Under the pieces are notes generated by a model. That model ran no database searches. It was not told the DNA's origin and was given only the letters and a program-made list of their open reading frames with translations. The position numbers and the translations under genes are program-made. Positions 43,906 to 51,820 of a stretch of 63,373 nt of DNA are shown one piece after another. The first letter of the stretch is position 1, and each line of letters opens with the position of its first letter. Source of the DNA: a virus; IMG/VR virus record IMGVR_UViG_3300028854_000008, positions 1 to 63,373 of that record, one strand, 5' to 3'.

Positions 43906-44214
43906 ATGAACAAATCAAAAATTACAAAAGAAATTCTCCCAATCAATGATGCAATTGATCATCCTCTTGTAGTTGGAGATTTTGTGACTGCTGTTTGGGA
44001 TAGTGGCAATCTTTGCTTATTCAAAGTAATGGGATTCGCAAAAAGAAAACGCTGGCTGTTATCTGGGGAAACTTATATTAAGCTAGATCGTGTAAAAAAT
44101 ACTGCTGCTTGGACCAGATATGAAAATGTAAAAAGGAAGCCTGTGCTCAAAAGAGGAGAGCAAGTGACTTGGGTTGATCCAAACTATGTTTTAATTCACT
44201 TTTTGAGCCAGTAA
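43906..44214 (+). CDS. SH3-like small protein, distant family member
   Basis: 102 residues from ATG 43906, SD GAGGAG. HPLVVGDFVTAVWDSGNLCL resembles the (K)xGDYV start of the small-protein family at 49.4-53.9 kb, here longer and more diverged. A beta-barrel fold with a GD turn is likely. Function unknown. Confidence 0.6.
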   Translation: MNKSKITKEILPINDAIDHPLVVGDFVTAVWDSGNLCLFKVMGFAKRKRWLLSGETYIKLDRVKNTAAWTRYENVKRKPVLKRGEQVTWVDPNYVLIHFLSQ

Positions 44215-44217
44215 AAC

Positions 44218-44364
44218 ATGGAAATATAATATTGAGATATATTACTAGAAGAAAAAGACAATATACTGCTTTTTATAAAAAATGACAGTGATGAATTTCT
44301 TTAGATGAAAGCATGAGAATCAATTCAAAAAGATATTGAAGAAAAATTGATGAGGCAATTATGA
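44218..44364 (+). pseudogene. Decayed copy of the small tandem paralogue family
   Basis: One frame carries four in-frame stops yet ends in KA(stop)ESIQKDIEEKLMRQL, matching KKAWEMAWDKIQEDLIQKL of the array at 28.4-29.3 kb. The stop TGA stands where the family has the Trp codon TGG. It overlaps the next ATG by 4 nt like the intact genes. Confidence 0.5.
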
Positions 44365-44672
44365 CAGAAAAAGATTTTTCAAAATTCACAGGATATGATG
44401 CTTTCGGTCAATCAGTTGTCGCTGGAGATTATGTTTCTGCTCCTTTTGGAGACAATAGCGATGCTACTTTATTTGTAGTTGATCGCATACTTCCTAATTG
44501 GAAAGGAAAATATGGCTCTGGTGGAGGAATATTACTATCTATTCATAACAGAGAATCAAAATATTTGTCTGAATGGCAGCGAAGAAACACCAAATTTACC
44601 ACTGTTCGTGTCTATAAGCAAGTTGTAAAATTGCTTCCGAGCCAAGTGATGCCGTATTTGCTTAGTAAGTAA
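44361..44672 (+). CDS. SH3-like small protein
   Basis: 103 residues. YDAFGQSVVAGDYVSAPFGD shows the GDYV turn of the family, with a longer, Gly-rich middle. No clear SD; start overlaps the decayed gene before it. Function unknown. Confidence 0.6.
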   Translation: MTEKDFSKFTGYDAFGQSVVAGDYVSAPFGDNSDATLFVVDRILPNWKGKYGSGGGILLSIHNRESKYLSEWQRRNTKFTTVRVYKQVVKLLPSQVMPYLLSK

Positions 44673-44682
44673 AGGAGAAAAT

Positions 44683-44850
44683 TTGGAACTAAATGATAAA
44701 ACATTAGCTGAATTAGCAGAATATTTGCAAATGAGATATGCTCGTTGCAATAAAAATATAGAGTTATTAGGGGACGTGCAAACTACATTGAGTTGGTTTA
44801 CCCTTATATGGGAAAGAGATTTTTTCCGTGATAAATTTTTGGAAAAATAA
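44683..44850 (+). CDS. Small helical protein, TTG start
   Basis: 55 residues beginning at TTG 44683, with a perfect AAAGGAGAA SD 7 nt upstream; no ATG fits. Helical with an amphipathic N-terminal half (LAELAEYLQMRYARCNK). Its stop lies 2 nt before the repeat-protein start. Function unknown. Confidence 0.55.
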   Translation: MELNDKTLAELAEYLQMRYARCNKNIELLGDVQTTLSWFTLIWERDFFRDKFLEK

Positions 44851-44852
44851 TT

Positions 44853-45356
44853 ATGAATGAAAAAGAACAAATGGCTGCTGTTCGACAAGATGGTCGTGCA
44901 ATTGAATACATCGACAATCCAAGCGAAGCTGTGCAACTGGCTGCTGTTCAACAAAATTATCGTGCAATTCAATACATCGACAAGCCAAGCGAAGCTGTGC
45001 AAATGGCTGCTGTTCAAGAAACTAGTCGGGCAATTTGCTACATCGACAAGCCAAGCGAAGCTGTGCAACTGGCTGCTATTCAACAAAATGGTTGTGCAAT
45101 TTACCACATCAGCAAGCCAAGCGAAGCTGTGCAACTGGCTGCTGTTCAACAATATGGTCGTGCAATTCAATACATCAGGAATCCAAGCGAAGCTGTGCAA
45201 ATGGCTGCTGTTCGACAAGATGGTCGTGCAATTGTATTCATCGACAATCCAACTGAAGCCATGCAAATGGCTGCTATTCAACAAAATGGTAAGGCAATTG
45301 AATATATCAAGAAGCCAACAATTAATGTCAAATTAGTGGCTAAATTGGTGTCTTAA
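44853..45356 (+). CDS. DUF4116-like repeat protein, recently expanded copy A
   Basis: 167 residues made almost only of seven 22-residue repeats (EAVQLAAVQQNYRAIQYIDK pattern). The 66-bp DNA units are nearly identical, a sign of recent expansion or gene conversion. The last 16 residues (NPTINVKLVAKL) and the 3' flank are shared with copy B at 50280. Unknown function; predicted helical solenoid whose repeat number can change. Confidence 0.75.
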   Translation: MNEKEQMAAVRQDGRAIEYIDNPSEAVQLAAVQQNYRAIQYIDKPSEAVQMAAVQETSRAICYIDKPSEAVQLAAIQQNGCAIYHISKPSEAVQLAAVQQYGRAIQYIRNPSEAVQMAAVRQDGRAIVFIDNPTEAMQMAAIQQNGKAIEYIKKPTINVKLVAKLVS

Positions 45357-45386
45357 AATATTCAAAACAAAGCACTTATTTTATTG

Positions 45387-45415
45387 TTGACAAACAACCC
45401 AAACTTTGGTACTAT
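45387..45415 (+). promoter_or_regulatory. Early sigma70-type promoter
   Basis: TTGACA at 45387-45392, 17 nt, TACTAT at 45410-45415, preceded by the CAAAGCACTTATTTTATTG block shared with three other promoters. Serves ATG 45434 (SD GAGGGGA). Confidence 0.75.
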
Positions 45416-45433
45416 TTAATAGTGAGGGGAAAT

Positions 45434-45763
45434 ATGACCATTGAATTGACTCGTGAAGGGATCAATGAACAGCTCAGAACGAATGATAGAGCAGTTGCTC
45501 GTGCTCTCATTGTAATCAACAACAATCAGACTTTTGATGAGCAAGCGTGTGAGCAAACCACGCATCACAATGGAACTGGATTTACCAGTTTTGACGCGAA
45601 AATGGGAACTTCAATGGCTAATTTCTATGTAAAGTATTGCTATCTTTCGCCTAGGCAGTTGGCGTATTGGCGCAAACTTGACAAGAATGGAAACATTCGC
45701 ATTGGCAAATATTGGCGGCAACTAGTTGACGCTGCAAATGCCAAGAAAAAGGTGGCTGTTTAA
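45434..45763 (+). CDS. Widespread small phage protein of unknown function
   Basis: 109 residues from ATG 45434. The core RAVARALIVINNNQTFDEQA, HHNGTGFTSFDAKMG, then LSPRQLAYWRK, is a pattern I recognise from many phages and plasmids but with no known function. The stop overlaps the next start by 1 nt. Confidence 0.68.
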   Translation: MTIELTREGINEQLRTNDRAVARALIVINNNQTFDEQACEQTTHHNGTGFTSFDAKMGTSMANFYVKYCYLSPRQLAYWRKLDKNGNIRIGKYWRQLVDAANAKKKVAV

Positions 45764-46473
45764 TGAAAATTAGTTTTCCGTCAATCGCCAATGAAAACTC
45801 GTATGTTTATACGTTTGACAGTTATAGCTATAACAATTCTTCAGCAATTTGTTCTGATTTTTTATATAAGAAAATAAATGACGAAAAATGGTCCCTCGAC
45901 CATTCAGTAACAGTTGATTTGTTGGGAGATTATTTGGCATCATTATCTCTCGCCATGCTATCAAATGATGATTTGAGTCGAGAAATTTCTTGGAAACTTC
46001 CTTCCGAAGTTAACAAAAATGAAATTGAATTTGCATCGTCTATAACTTATAAAAGTGGAAGCAAGACGCGCTATTATTCAATGGAATTGAGAAAAATTTC
46101 TTCAGTTCAATCAAAGAAATATGATCGCAGATTTGAACAAATAAACAGTGATATGGATGGCTCCCCAAGATCAATTTTTGAATTAATAACTGGCAATAAT
46201 GGCTGGTCTAATTTATATAAATACGGTCTTGCCGCTGAAATTCGTGACTGGTTATTTAACAATGGAAACAAACGCACAAAGCGCAAGAGTTCTTATATGC
46301 AGCCACCGGCTGAATTTTTGAATTGGACTTCTGATGATACCAAAGTTCATGAAATTAGAAATGGTTGGGAAGCTTGTAAATTTGCTATCGCTTCTTATCA
46401 AGCAAAACAAAATGTAGCGTCATCCATTTCTTGTTTTAAGAATTATGCACTTCAATCAAAGTTGGAGAAATAA
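45763..46473 (+). CDS. Hypothetical protein
   Basis: 236 residues, mixed alpha/beta, no signal peptide or membrane segment. Not recognised. Overlaps both neighbours by one base, so it sits in a tightly coupled early unit. Confidence 0.65.
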   Translation: MKISFPSIANENSYVYTFDSYSYNNSSAICSDFLYKKINDEKWSLDHSVTVDLLGDYLASLSLAMLSNDDLSREISWKLPSEVNKNEIEFASSITYKSGSKTRYYSMELRKISSVQSKKYDRRFEQINSDMDGSPRSIFELITGNNGWSNLYKYGLAAEIRDWLFNNGNKRTKRKSSYMQPPAEFLNWTSDDTKVHEIRNGWEACKFAIASYQAKQNVASSISCFKNYALQSKLEK

Positions 46474-46793
46474 TGAAAAGATCAGAACGCCGTAAATTTA
46501 TTTCCAAACTGTTTGCAGATTTGAATTGGTTAAAATCAAAAGAAAATGCTGATCGAATGGAGTATAAAGGAATCATAGCAACTGGAATTGCGCAAGACGC
46601 AGCCGCTATGATTTTTGATTTTGCTGAAAAAGAAAATATATCTTTAATTCAATTATTGGATTGGTTAGTACTTGGTATTGCCATGCAGCGTGATCCAGAT
46701 AGCCAACTTAGAAAAGATTTTATGAAAATATGGCAAGCGATTGAACCACTGGCAGTAGAAGATTTCAGAAAAAGAATTAAAAGAGGAGAATAA
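46473..46793 (+). CDS. Small helical protein
   Basis: 106 residues, helical, charged ends (MKRSERRKFISKLFADLNWL; DFRKRIKRGE). SD GGAGAAATAATG at the start. Unknown function. Confidence 0.62.
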   Translation: MKRSERRKFISKLFADLNWLKSKENADRMEYKGIIATGIAQDAAAMIFDFAEKENISLIQLLDWLVLGIAMQRDPDSQLRKDFMKIWQAIEPLAVEDFRKRIKRGE

Positions 46794-46796
46794 TGA

Positions 46797-47018
46797 ATGA
46801 TATTACTAATTTATGTCTTGTGTGGTTGCATTTACTATGGATTTAGTTATGCTTCTGGCTCTACTTTTCACTTAATGTCAACTAATTCTCAAAGTGAAAA
46901 GTTACGCGAATATTCTGAATCAGATAATAAGATAAAGCAATCATTTGCAAAATTTATGGTGATTCTAACAGTTGTTCTCAAATGGCCAGAAATTTTATTT
47001 AAAGAATTAACACGATAA
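46797..47018 (+). CDS. Small membrane protein
   Basis: 73 residues; the first 16 are a hydrophobic segment (MILLIYVLCGCIYYGFSY), with a possible second amphipathic segment near 48-60. An ATG at 46793 in another frame gives only 17 codons. Possible inner-membrane protein; function unknown. Confidence 0.55.
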   Translation: MILLIYVLCGCIYYGFSYASGSTFHLMSTNSQSEKLREYSESDNKIKQSFAKFMVILTVVLKWPEILFKELTR

Positions 47019-47033
47019 GAAAGGAAAATCATT

Positions 47034-47231
47034 ATGATGGGATTACTCTATAAGTCCAAAAAGTTATTGAAAGAATCAGTTGGTAAGCCTCTGCGTTATG
47101 AAGAGACTTCGATGTTTGGCGAAGAATATAAATCAAACGGAAAGTTTTGTGGCGTTGGCCCAAGTCCATATGAGCGCAAGTGGTATGCAGAAGTGACTAT
47201 GGAAAATGGTTTAATAAAGAAAGTCTCTTGA
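47034..47231 (+). CDS. Small hypothetical protein
   Basis: 65 residues from ATG 47034 or 47037, SD AAAGGAAA. Basic N-terminus, then VGPSPYERKWYAEVTMENG. Not recognised. Confidence 0.58.
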   Translation: MMGLLYKSKKLLKESVGKPLRYEETSMFGEEYKSNGKFCGVGPSPYERKWYAEVTMENGLIKKVS

Positions 47232-47242
47232 AAGGAGAATTT

Positions 47243-47380
47243 ATGTTACCGCCAAAAGGTTTTAGAGTTATAAAGATTAGACAATCTCCCACTCTTACCA
47301 CTCTTCTTAAAACAGTTTTCTGTATTTGTGGAATGGCGACACTTGGAATTATTGCTTATCTTTTCATCATTTTGAGTTAA
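47243..47380 (+). CDS. Small single-span membrane protein
   Basis: 45 residues with AAAGGAG SD. A basic N-terminus and one membrane helix near 23-44 (TVFCICGMATLGIIAYLFII). Function unknown. Confidence 0.58.
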   Translation: MLPPKGFRVIKIRQSPTLTTLLKTVFCICGMATLGIIAYLFIILS

Positions 47381-47384
47381 AACC

Positions 47385-47500
47385 ATGACAAATAAAATTT
47401 GGTCATGAAAGGTAATCGACATATCTATTTAATTTTTTATTCAGATAGAATTGAACAGATTACTCCAGAATAAGCATTTATTTACAAATTATCAGAATAG
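47385..47500 (+). pseudogene. Decayed SH3-like family gene
   Basis: Starts MTNKIWS then stop, but the tail in this stretch reads YSDRIEQITPE(stop)AFIYKLSE, clearly the EALIYKLER ending of the SH3-like family at 49.4-53.9 kb. Stop codons break it. A remnant. Confidence 0.5.
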
Positions 47501-47513
47501 AGGGAAATTTTAA

Positions 47514-48599
47514 ATGATTAATTTTTTGATTTTGTTTTTTGTTCCATTGACTGTGGCAATTATTATTCATTTGCTGTTGCACAAAAATGTGTCGTGGATT
47601 GATGTTGCTATTCAATCTGGAATTGTTGCTGCATTCATAGGAATTTCTTTGACTGTTTGCTATTATTCTACTATTACAGACACAGAAATTTGGAATGGAC
47701 AGATCACTGCTAGATCAACATATCATGTGAGTTGTTCTCACAGTTATAGGTGTAATTGCTATATAACAAGTGATAGTAAAGGAAATACTACTGAGCATTG
47801 CTCGACTTGTTATGAACATAATTATGACGTGGATTGGGAATTGGATTCTAATACTGGAGAAAAAGTTTTAATTGATCGAATTGATCGTCAAGGACTTAAT
47901 ATGCCTGATCGATGGGCCAAAGCATATATTGGCGAACCATTTTCAAGTTCTCATAGTTTTCAAAATTATATTAAGGCTAATCCTGATTCTGTTTTGTTTG
48001 GATCAACTGGTGATGTAGAAAAGTACAAGCAATGGATTCCAAAATATCCTGACACTATTTATGATTATTACCGTCATGATTCAGTAATTAATATGGGAGT
48101 TCCAAATCTTGATTTAAATGTTTGGAATTGGTTGATTCAAAATGACAATAAAATTGTGGGACCATTAAAACAAGCAAATATCATTTTGATTTTTGTCCCA
48201 TTGTCAAATCGTGACTATGTTGCTGCATTAAAAGATGCATGGTTTGGTGGAAAAAAGAATGACATTGATATTATCATTGGCTCTAAAAATGGGCATACTA
48301 TTGATTTTGTGGATGTAATGAGTTGGACAACTAATCCAGCATTTAAAGTTCAATTGAAGAATGAAATATCAACGATTGGCACACTGGATCAACGAGATCA
48401 AATTAACTCAGCAATTTTTAATACGACTAAAGATAAATTCGTTCGTTTGCATATGAAAGATATGAAATATTTAATGCGTTCATATCAACCGTCACGAAAG
48501 TCAATGATTATTATTTTTGTGATTAGTTTGATTTTTAGTATTGCGTATCCAGTAGTGAAATGGTTCGCGCTCAACAACAGTGATCCAAATGACTATTAA
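47514..48599 (+). CDS. Membrane protein with Cys-rich domain
   Basis: 361 residues. Two N-terminal membrane segments (about 2-22 and 31-52) and one near the C-terminus (about 333-350). Between them a soluble domain begins with SCSHSYRCNCY and HCSTCYEHNYDVDW, a Cys/His cluster that may bind metal or form disulfides. This type of protein occurs in several large phages without a known role. SD AGAGGGAAA. Confidence 0.68.
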   Translation: MINFLILFFVPLTVAIIIHLLLHKNVSWIDVAIQSGIVAAFIGISLTVCYYSTITDTEIWNGQITARSTYHVSCSHSYRCNCYITSDSKGNTTEHCSTCYEHNYDVDWELDSNTGEKVLIDRIDRQGLNMPDRWAKAYIGEPFSSSHSFQNYIKANPDSVLFGSTGDVEKYKQWIPKYPDTIYDYYRHDSVINMGVPNLDLNVWNWLIQNDNKIVGPLKQANIILIFVPLSNRDYVAALKDAWFGGKKNDIDIIIGSKNGHTIDFVDVMSWTTNPAFKVQLKNEISTIGTLDQRDQINSAIFNTTKDKFVRLHMKDMKYLMRSYQPSRKSMIIIFVISLIFSIAYPVVKWFALNNSDPNDY

Positions 48600-48614
48600 T
48601 TGGATAAATCATGA

Positions 48615-48713
48615 ATGATTTTGACATTTTATGAAGCTGTAGAAATTCATGTTATTGTAATATTTTTGATTCTTATTGGCGGAATTAGAATTGGACAAGG
48701 TTCTGTAAAGTAA
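48615..48713 (+). CDS. Very small membrane peptide
   Basis: 32 residues, mostly one hydrophobic segment (VIVIFLILIGGIRIG). No strong SD. Lies between the larger membrane protein and the LemA-like gene. May be real. Confidence 0.35.
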   Translation: MILTFYEAVEIHVIVIFLILIGGIRIGQGSVK

Positions 48714-48744
48714 TTTAACTTTTAACTTTGAAAAGGAGAAGAAT

Positions 48745-49335
48745 ATGAAGTATGCTTTGATTGCAGTTGGTTTAGTAGTAGTTTTGGCTGTTCTAGTTTT
48801 TGGATCATTGGGAATTGGTTATGTTGGATTCAGTAATGATGCGAATCGTTTTGAAGCTGACATTCCTGCGCAGTATGTTCAAATGCAGAATGTATATGAT
48901 AATGGATGGAAGGAAGTGATGGAAACATCGCAAGTTCCTGAAAATTATACTGAGGATATGAAGAATGTTTGGCAAGCTTCTTTAACTGGTCGATATGGGG
49001 CGAACGGAAGTCAAGCAGTACTTCAATTTATCAAAGAAAGCAATCCCAACATGGATGCAAGTTTATATAAGCAAGTCCAGGAGAAGATCGAAGAGTTCCA
49101 TAGTACATTTTCAACTTCGCAGACTCGTATTATTAGTTTGAAGCAATCATACAATCAATATTTGACAGCCACAACTTCTGGTCGATTTTATAATATGGTT
49201 GGGCATTATCCTCATCTTCGTGTTGGTATCCCATATGGTTCTGTTGATGATTTTGCAATTTTGACCTCTGGAAAGACTACACAAGACTTCAAAAATCACT
49301 CTGCTGAGGTATTGCAGCTTAGACCAAAGAAGTAA
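48745..49335 (+). CDS. LemA-like membrane-anchored protein
   Basis: 196 residues, SD AAAGGAGAA. A single N-terminal membrane segment (residues 4-28) leads to a long helical domain (NRFEADIPAQYVQMQNVYDN). Length and layout match LemA-family proteins of phages, but the family signature is weak. Ends before a terminator with an embedded promoter. Confidence 0.6.
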   Translation: MKYALIAVGLVVVLAVLVFGSLGIGYVGFSNDANRFEADIPAQYVQMQNVYDNGWKEVMETSQVPENYTEDMKNVWQASLTGRYGANGSQAVLQFIKESNPNMDASLYKQVQEKIEEFHSTFSTSQTRIISLKQSYNQYLTATTSGRFYNMVGHYPHLRVGIPYGSVDDFAILTSGKTTQDFKNHSAEVLQLRPKK

Positions 49336-49356
49336 CTTGTTGAAACTAAATAACTT

Positions 49357-49388
49357 AAAAGCCAATATTTTTATTGACATTGGCTTTT
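49357..49388. terminator. Terminator with an embedded promoter -35
   Basis: AAAAGCCAAT (49357-49366) pairs with ATTGGCTTTT (49379-49388) around a 12-nt loop, T-tract after. The loop and right arm contain TTGACA, the -35 of the next promoter, so terminator and promoter are fused. Confidence 0.75.
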
Positions 49389-49402
49389 TAATTTGATATA
49401 CT
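49374..49402 (+). promoter_or_regulatory. Early sigma70-type promoter inside terminator
   Basis: TTGACA at 49374-49379, 17 nt, TATACT at 49397-49402; short leader to ATG 49420 with AGGTGAG. Confidence 0.78.
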
Positions 49403-49419
49403 TGTATTTAGGTGAGCAT

Positions 49420-49635
49420 ATGAGAGATTGCACTGGTGAACAGCTAAAAGCAGGAGATTATATTTTATATAATGCTATTTTCAATGATAATAATTATTTT
49501 TTCTGCGTTACTTCAACAAATAATTTTGTGACTAAAGTGAAAAATATGGAAGGAGGACGATATACAGTATCGATTCCAGAAAGAATCAAATTGCTTTCTA
49601 AAGAGGAAGCATTGATTTATAAGCTGGGACAATGA
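49420..49635 (+). CDS. SH3-like small protein family member
   Basis: 71 residues: MRDCTGEQLKAGDYILYNAI at the start and SKEEALIYKLGQ at the end, the family frame. Expected small beta barrel followed by a helix. Its stop overlaps the start of a degraded copy at 49632. Function unknown. Confidence 0.65.
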   Translation: MRDCTGEQLKAGDYILYNAIFNDNNYFFCVTSTNNFVTKVKNMEGGRYTVSIPERIKLLSKEEALIYKLGQ

Positions 49636-49673
49636 CAGATAAAAATGGAACAGAGTTAAAAGTTTTTATTTGA
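49632..49673 (+). pseudogene. Degraded SH3-like family N-terminus
   Basis: MTDKNGTELKVFI then stop: the first 11 residues match the family consensus MTDKNGKELKVGD and then the copy ends. It overlaps the previous stop by 4 nt. Confidence 0.5.
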
Positions 49674-49705
49674 AAATCAACAAAAATAAGAAGGAGGAGA
49701 ATAAA

Positions 49706-49780
49706 ATGATATTTGTGTTTCTTGTTATATTTTTTATTTGCATCGCAATTTTTGGTGAAGTTGAAAAAGGGGATAAATAA
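49706..49780 (+). CDS. 24-residue membrane peptide
   Basis: Excellent SD (AAGGAGGAGA) 6 nt before ATG 49706. The product is almost only a membrane helix (MIFVFLVIFFICIAIFGEVE). Stop overlaps the next ATG. The SD makes it a likely real microprotein. Confidence 0.5.
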   Translation: MIFVFLVIFFICIAIFGEVEKGDK

Positions 49781-50223
49781 TGGAAAATGAGAAGAGATTT
49801 TATATTTTGGTTCCTAAAACAGTTCAAGTGAAGACTGTAGTAAATACGCAGCATATGGTATCAAGTACAATCGAGACATATCCAGTTGAAACAATAACGT
49901 CTTTTAGAATGGTTCCTGGTCGTTTGCTGGCGCAGACTTTTCATATTGGTAGAAAGATCGAGTCGTGGCGGCGATCCTTGGGAATTCAATATGAAGATAT
50001 TACAGCAATTTCTCTCAGCGTCCGTAATACTCGTGAATTGCAAAAAGTTAGCAAGGAATTGATGAGTTTCAAGCTTCGTGAACCTGCTTTTTACGATGAA
50101 TTTTACGACACAAATCTTGATTTTTATGGTACGACTGATAGCGTTCAAACTGCGACAGTTATTGGGCCAGTTTTTAAGGAAGAGTTGGACAGTATTATTG
50201 GCCATTTAGAACTGTATGAATAA
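49780..50223 (+). CDS. Hypothetical protein
   Basis: 147 residues, soluble, mixed alpha/beta with an acidic C-terminus (ELDSIIGHLELYE). Not recognised. It is coupled to the membrane peptide by a 1-nt overlap. Confidence 0.62.
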   Translation: MENEKRFYILVPKTVQVKTVVNTQHMVSSTIETYPVETITSFRMVPGRLLAQTFHIGRKIESWRRSLGIQYEDITAISLSVRNTRELQKVSKELMSFKLREPAFYDEFYDTNLDFYGTTDSVQTATVIGPVFKEELDSIIGHLELYE

Positions 50224-50246
50224 GAAACAAAGAACTTATTTTCTTA

Positions 50247-50275
50247 TTGACAAATAAATTTATTTAGGATATTCT
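50247..50275 (+). promoter_or_regulatory. Early sigma70-type promoter, leaderless
   Basis: TTGACA at 50247-50252, 17 nt, TATTCT at 50270-50275; the repeat-protein ATG at 50280 follows after 4 nt. A CAAAGAACTTATTTTC block precedes it. Confidence 0.72.
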
Positions 50276-50279
50276 TTAT

Positions 50280-50717
50280 ATGAATGAAAAAGCACAACTG
50301 GCTGCTGTTCAACAATATGGTCGTGCAATTGAATACATCAGCAAGCCAAGCGAAGCTATGCAAATGGCTGCTGTTCAACAAAATGGTCGTGCAATTTACC
50401 ACATCAGCAAGCCAAGCGAAGCTGTGCAACTGGCTGCTGTTCAACAATATGGTCGTGCAATTGAATACATCAGCAAGCCAAGCGAAGCTGTGCAAATGGC
50501 TGCTGTTCAACAATATGGTCGTGCAATTGAATACATCAGCAAGCCAAGCGAAGCTATGCAAATGGCTGCTGTTCAACAAAATGGTTGGGCAATTTACCAC
50601 ATCAGCAAGCCAAGCGAAGCTGTGCAACTGGCTGCTGTTCAACAATATGGTCGTGCAATTAAATTCATAAAAAATCCAACAATTAATGTCAAATTAGTGG
50701 CTAAATTGCTGTCTTAA
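50280..50717 (+). CDS. DUF4116-like repeat protein, recently expanded copy B
   Basis: 145 residues: about six nearly identical 22-residue repeats (EAVQLAAVQQYGRAIEYISK) plus a terminal unit shared with copy A. It starts at the predicted +1 with no SD. DNA units of 66 bp match copy A almost exactly, and the shared 3' flank includes the next promoter's upstream block, so the two are duplicates. Function unknown. Confidence 0.75.
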   Translation: MNEKAQLAAVQQYGRAIEYISKPSEAMQMAAVQQNGRAIYHISKPSEAVQLAAVQQYGRAIEYISKPSEAVQMAAVQQYGRAIEYISKPSEAMQMAAVQQNGWAIYHISKPSEAVQLAAVQQYGRAIKFIKNPTINVKLVAKLLS

Positions 50718-50747
50718 AATATTCAAAACAAAGCACTTATTTTATTA

Positions 50748-50776
50748 TTGACATTTAAACTTTAGGATGATATACT
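50748..50776 (+). promoter_or_regulatory. Early sigma70-type promoter
   Basis: TTGACA at 50748-50753, 17 nt, TATACT at 50771-50776; serves ATG 50806 with SD TAGGAGG. Confidence 0.78.
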
Positions 50777-50805
50777 GTATTTGCAGTCAAATTTTAGGAG
50801 GCGTT

Positions 50806-50961
50806 ATGGAATATGAATTAGTGGAAGATATGGATTTTGAAAATGATGTTGTTCTGTTATTTGATGAAAACAGAACTGTTGATTTCGATGAATATGACGT
50901 AAATCTTGAATATGGAGATGAACTGGCAAAGCGCGGCGTTATTTTTTTCTTAAACTACTAA
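50806..50961 (+). CDS. Small acidic protein
   Basis: 51 residues, very acidic (DMDFENDVVLLFDENRTVDF), perfect TAGGAGG SD. A DNA-mimic-like charge is possible but unproven. It precedes the second deaminase gene by 15 nt. Confidence 0.6.
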   Translation: MEYELVEDMDFENDVVLLFDENRTVDFDEYDVNLEYGDELAKRGVIFFLNY

Positions 50962-50976
50962 ACGAAAGGAAATGAA

Positions 50977-51384
50977 ATGCTGAGCGGAAGTTGGAAGCGT
51001 GGTATGGATGCTGCATCTGCTGCGGCCCTGAGTAGCAACGGGCCGCAGAAGGGATTTCGCCTTGGCGCAGCACTTTATGCTGGTTCAAATTTGCTGGCTG
51101 CTGGGCATAATTTTTGGGGAAAGACTACTCCGATTTCCTCTTTTGATTCTTACAACGGCAATGTTCACGCGGAAATCAGTACGCTTGTGAAACGTAGATA
51201 TTACGATAAGTCGAACAATCTTATTCTCTATGTTTCGCGTACTACTACAAATTCGCGCCAAACAGTTGAGCAATATGGATGTTCCCGTCCGTGTAATCGT
51301 TGCATGTCTGCTATAAAAGTTGCTGGCGTTCGACGTGTTCGATTCTTTGACGAGAATGGCGAACCTGCTGAAATCAAACTTTAA
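50977..51384 (+). CDS. Zinc-dependent deaminase (cytidine/dCMP deaminase-like)
   Basis: 135 residues, SD AAAGGAA. Deaminase signature H64-A-E66 in NVHAEISTL and PC-xx-C at 105-109 in CSRPCNRCMSA. Shorter than the dCMP deaminase at 9599 and lacking its N-terminal region, so a different subfamily; tRNA, nucleoside or toxin-type deaminases share this core. Substrate uncertain. Its GC content is higher than its surroundings. Confidence 0.75.
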   Translation: MLSGSWKRGMDAASAAALSSNGPQKGFRLGAALYAGSNLLAAGHNFWGKTTPISSFDSYNGNVHAEISTLVKRRYYDKSNNLILYVSRTTTNSRQTVEQYGCSRPCNRCMSAIKVAGVRRVRFFDENGEPAEIKL

Positions 51385-51489
51385 CTTGTTCATTCTAAAG
51401 GTCCAAAAATGGCTAAATTGCCCCATAAACCGCTCTAAGCCTTTGGTAATGTCTAAGTACCAGAAAGCAAAAAGAATCGCTACAAAGTC

Positions 51490-51549
51490 CAAAATAAGTA
51501 TAGTGTTTTCAACGAGATACAAATCATTGAAAACACTATACTTATTTTG
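51490..51549. terminator. Long perfect hairpin terminator
   Basis: Two 23-nt arms (51490-51512 and 51527-51549) are perfect reverse complements around a 14-nt loop. AT-rich but long; the next promoter begins 3 nt later. 51385-51489 before it holds no gene. Confidence 0.7.
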
Positions 51550-51552
51550 TGC

Positions 51553-51581
51553 TTGACAAATAACCTAAAGTTTGGTATTCT
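51553..51581 (+). promoter_or_regulatory. Early sigma70-type promoter
   Basis: TTGACA at 51553-51558, 17 nt, TATTCT at 51576-51581. First ORF after it is a 14-codon peptide (MPEAIDWSSRRAIA) at 51603. Confidence 0.7.
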
Positions 51582-51679
51582 ATATTTGTTGGTGGAGAGA
51601 ATATGCCAGAAGCAATAGATTGGTCGAGTCGAAGGGCGATTGCGTGACGTAAGAATGACTGATAATCTGTCACTGCAAG

Positions 51680-51820
51680 ATGGCAACACAGATTACGCTT
51701 GGGGAAAAACTTGAATCTTTTGGCTGGTCAATTCAGATTGTAATTGCATGTAAGAATATCGTGATTGCTGAAGAACGGTTGGAAGCCCTGAAGATTGACA
51801 AGTATGGACGGAGAAAATAA
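51680..51820 (+). CDS. Small hypothetical protein
   Basis: 46 residues (ITLGEKLESFGWSIQIVIAC). Stop overlaps the next ATG by one base, which supports a real gene in the early unit. No SD seen. Confidence 0.42.
   Translation: MATQITLGEKLESFGWSIQIVIACKNIVIAEERLEALKIDKYGRRK

Noticed and set aside
44556-45284. Minus-strand and alternative-frame ORFs across both repeat genes (also 50244-50670)
   Set aside because: Periodic codons of near-identical 66-bp repeats keep all frames open; only the + frame has promoter and family relatives.
44853-50717. Direct repeats looking like a CRISPR array
   Set aside because: Units are coding, contiguous, without spacers, and read as protein repeats.
51603-51680. 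14- and 19-codon ORFs after the promoter at 51553
   Set aside because: Too short and without supporting family or overlap evidence to list as genes.
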